From Pseudomonas asuensis (GTDB lineage Bacteria > Pseudomonadota > Gammaproteobacteria > Pseudomonadales > Pseudomonadaceae), in assembly GCF_014646755.1 (NCBI RefSeq), contig NZ_BMNW01000003.1, positions 248,001-312,000 of the forward strand: a stretch of DNA of 64,000 nucleotides, given 5' to 3'. The notes under the pieces are model-generated. The model was not told where the DNA came from. It did no database searches and was given only the letters and a program-made list of their open reading frames with translations. Position numbers and translations under genes: made by a program. Below are positions 63,978-64,000 of this stretch, piece by piece. How positions within the stretch are numbered: position 1 is the stretch's first letter; each line of letters begins with the position of its first letter.

Positions 63978-64000
63978 ATGGCCAGGGGTAGACACAAGCG
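63978..64000 (+). CDS. tolR: TolR, first codons only (cut by window end)
   Basis: ATG 63978 starts 11 bases after the tolQ stop and encodes MARGRHK before the window ends. The short basic start fits pseudomonad TolR, and the position after tolQ is that of tolR. Confidence 0.75.

Overview
The window is a chromosomal segment of a Pseudomonas-type gammaproteobacterium. The right-hand third (about 42.3-64.0 kb) carries a gene order that, from memory, matches the P. aeruginosa block around PA0944-PA0969: purN/purM, a DUF2066 protein, an AI-2E-type permease, hda, wrbA/arsC, yihY, a thioredoxin-like lipoprotein, acylphosphatase, a lipoprotein, proS, an OprD porin, a HIT protein, slyX, a membrane cold-shock protein, a Dps-like protein, aspS, yebC, ruvCAB, ybgC, tolQ and the start of tolR. 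DUF3509, OprD, PiuC and PaoABC-type genes also fit Pseudomonas. The base composition looks moderate in GC (mid-50s by eye, not computed), lower than P. aeruginosa, so a lower-GC lineage such as the P. luteola group is possible; this is inference. No tRNA, rRNA, CRISPR array, transposase or phage gene was found.

Layout. 0-3 kb: a tightly overlapping minus-strand cassette of glycosyltransferase, DUF2334 deacetylase-like protein and flippase-like membrane protein. 3-6.2 kb: an aldo/keto reductase and leuA with a palindromic leader. 6.3-7.3 kb: a DUF2946 protein and a PCuAC copper chaperone. 7.3-8.3 kb: a gene-poor kilobase with a hexamer repeat and one small conserved-looking gene. 8.3-16.2 kb: an operon of an AmiC-like ligand sensor, an ANTAR (AmiR-like) antiterminator, a complete Dpp/Opp-type ABC transporter and an acetamidase/formamidase. 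An intrinsic terminator sits just before the first ribosome binding site, with hexaloop-like hairpins that overlap it, so the operon looks riboregulated. 16.2-30.4 kb: metabolic and housekeeping genes, including an SOS-controlled UmuD-like protein whose catalytic Lys is Arg, HAD hydrolases, a zinc metallopeptidase, PhzF, an SDR, pdxY, DUF411, an MFS/LysR pair, a galactose-dehydrogenase-like enzyme, trmA and a purine permease. 30.5-34.4 kb: a Fur-box-controlled catecholate receptor, a Sel1 protein and piuC. 35.9-36.4 kb: a 77-residue coiled-coil protein under a near-ideal LexA box. 36.9-42.1 kb: a DJ-1 protein, DUF3509, paoABC (apparently without a Tat signal) and a 56-residue small protein.

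The strongest candidates for new biology are the SOS-controlled coiled-coil microprotein at 36119-36352, the UmuD-like protein at 16245-16685 with an apparently inactivated protease dyad, and the antitermination-controlled amide-type uptake operon at 8269-16177. All function statements rest on reading the sequence and on family knowledge; no database search was run.
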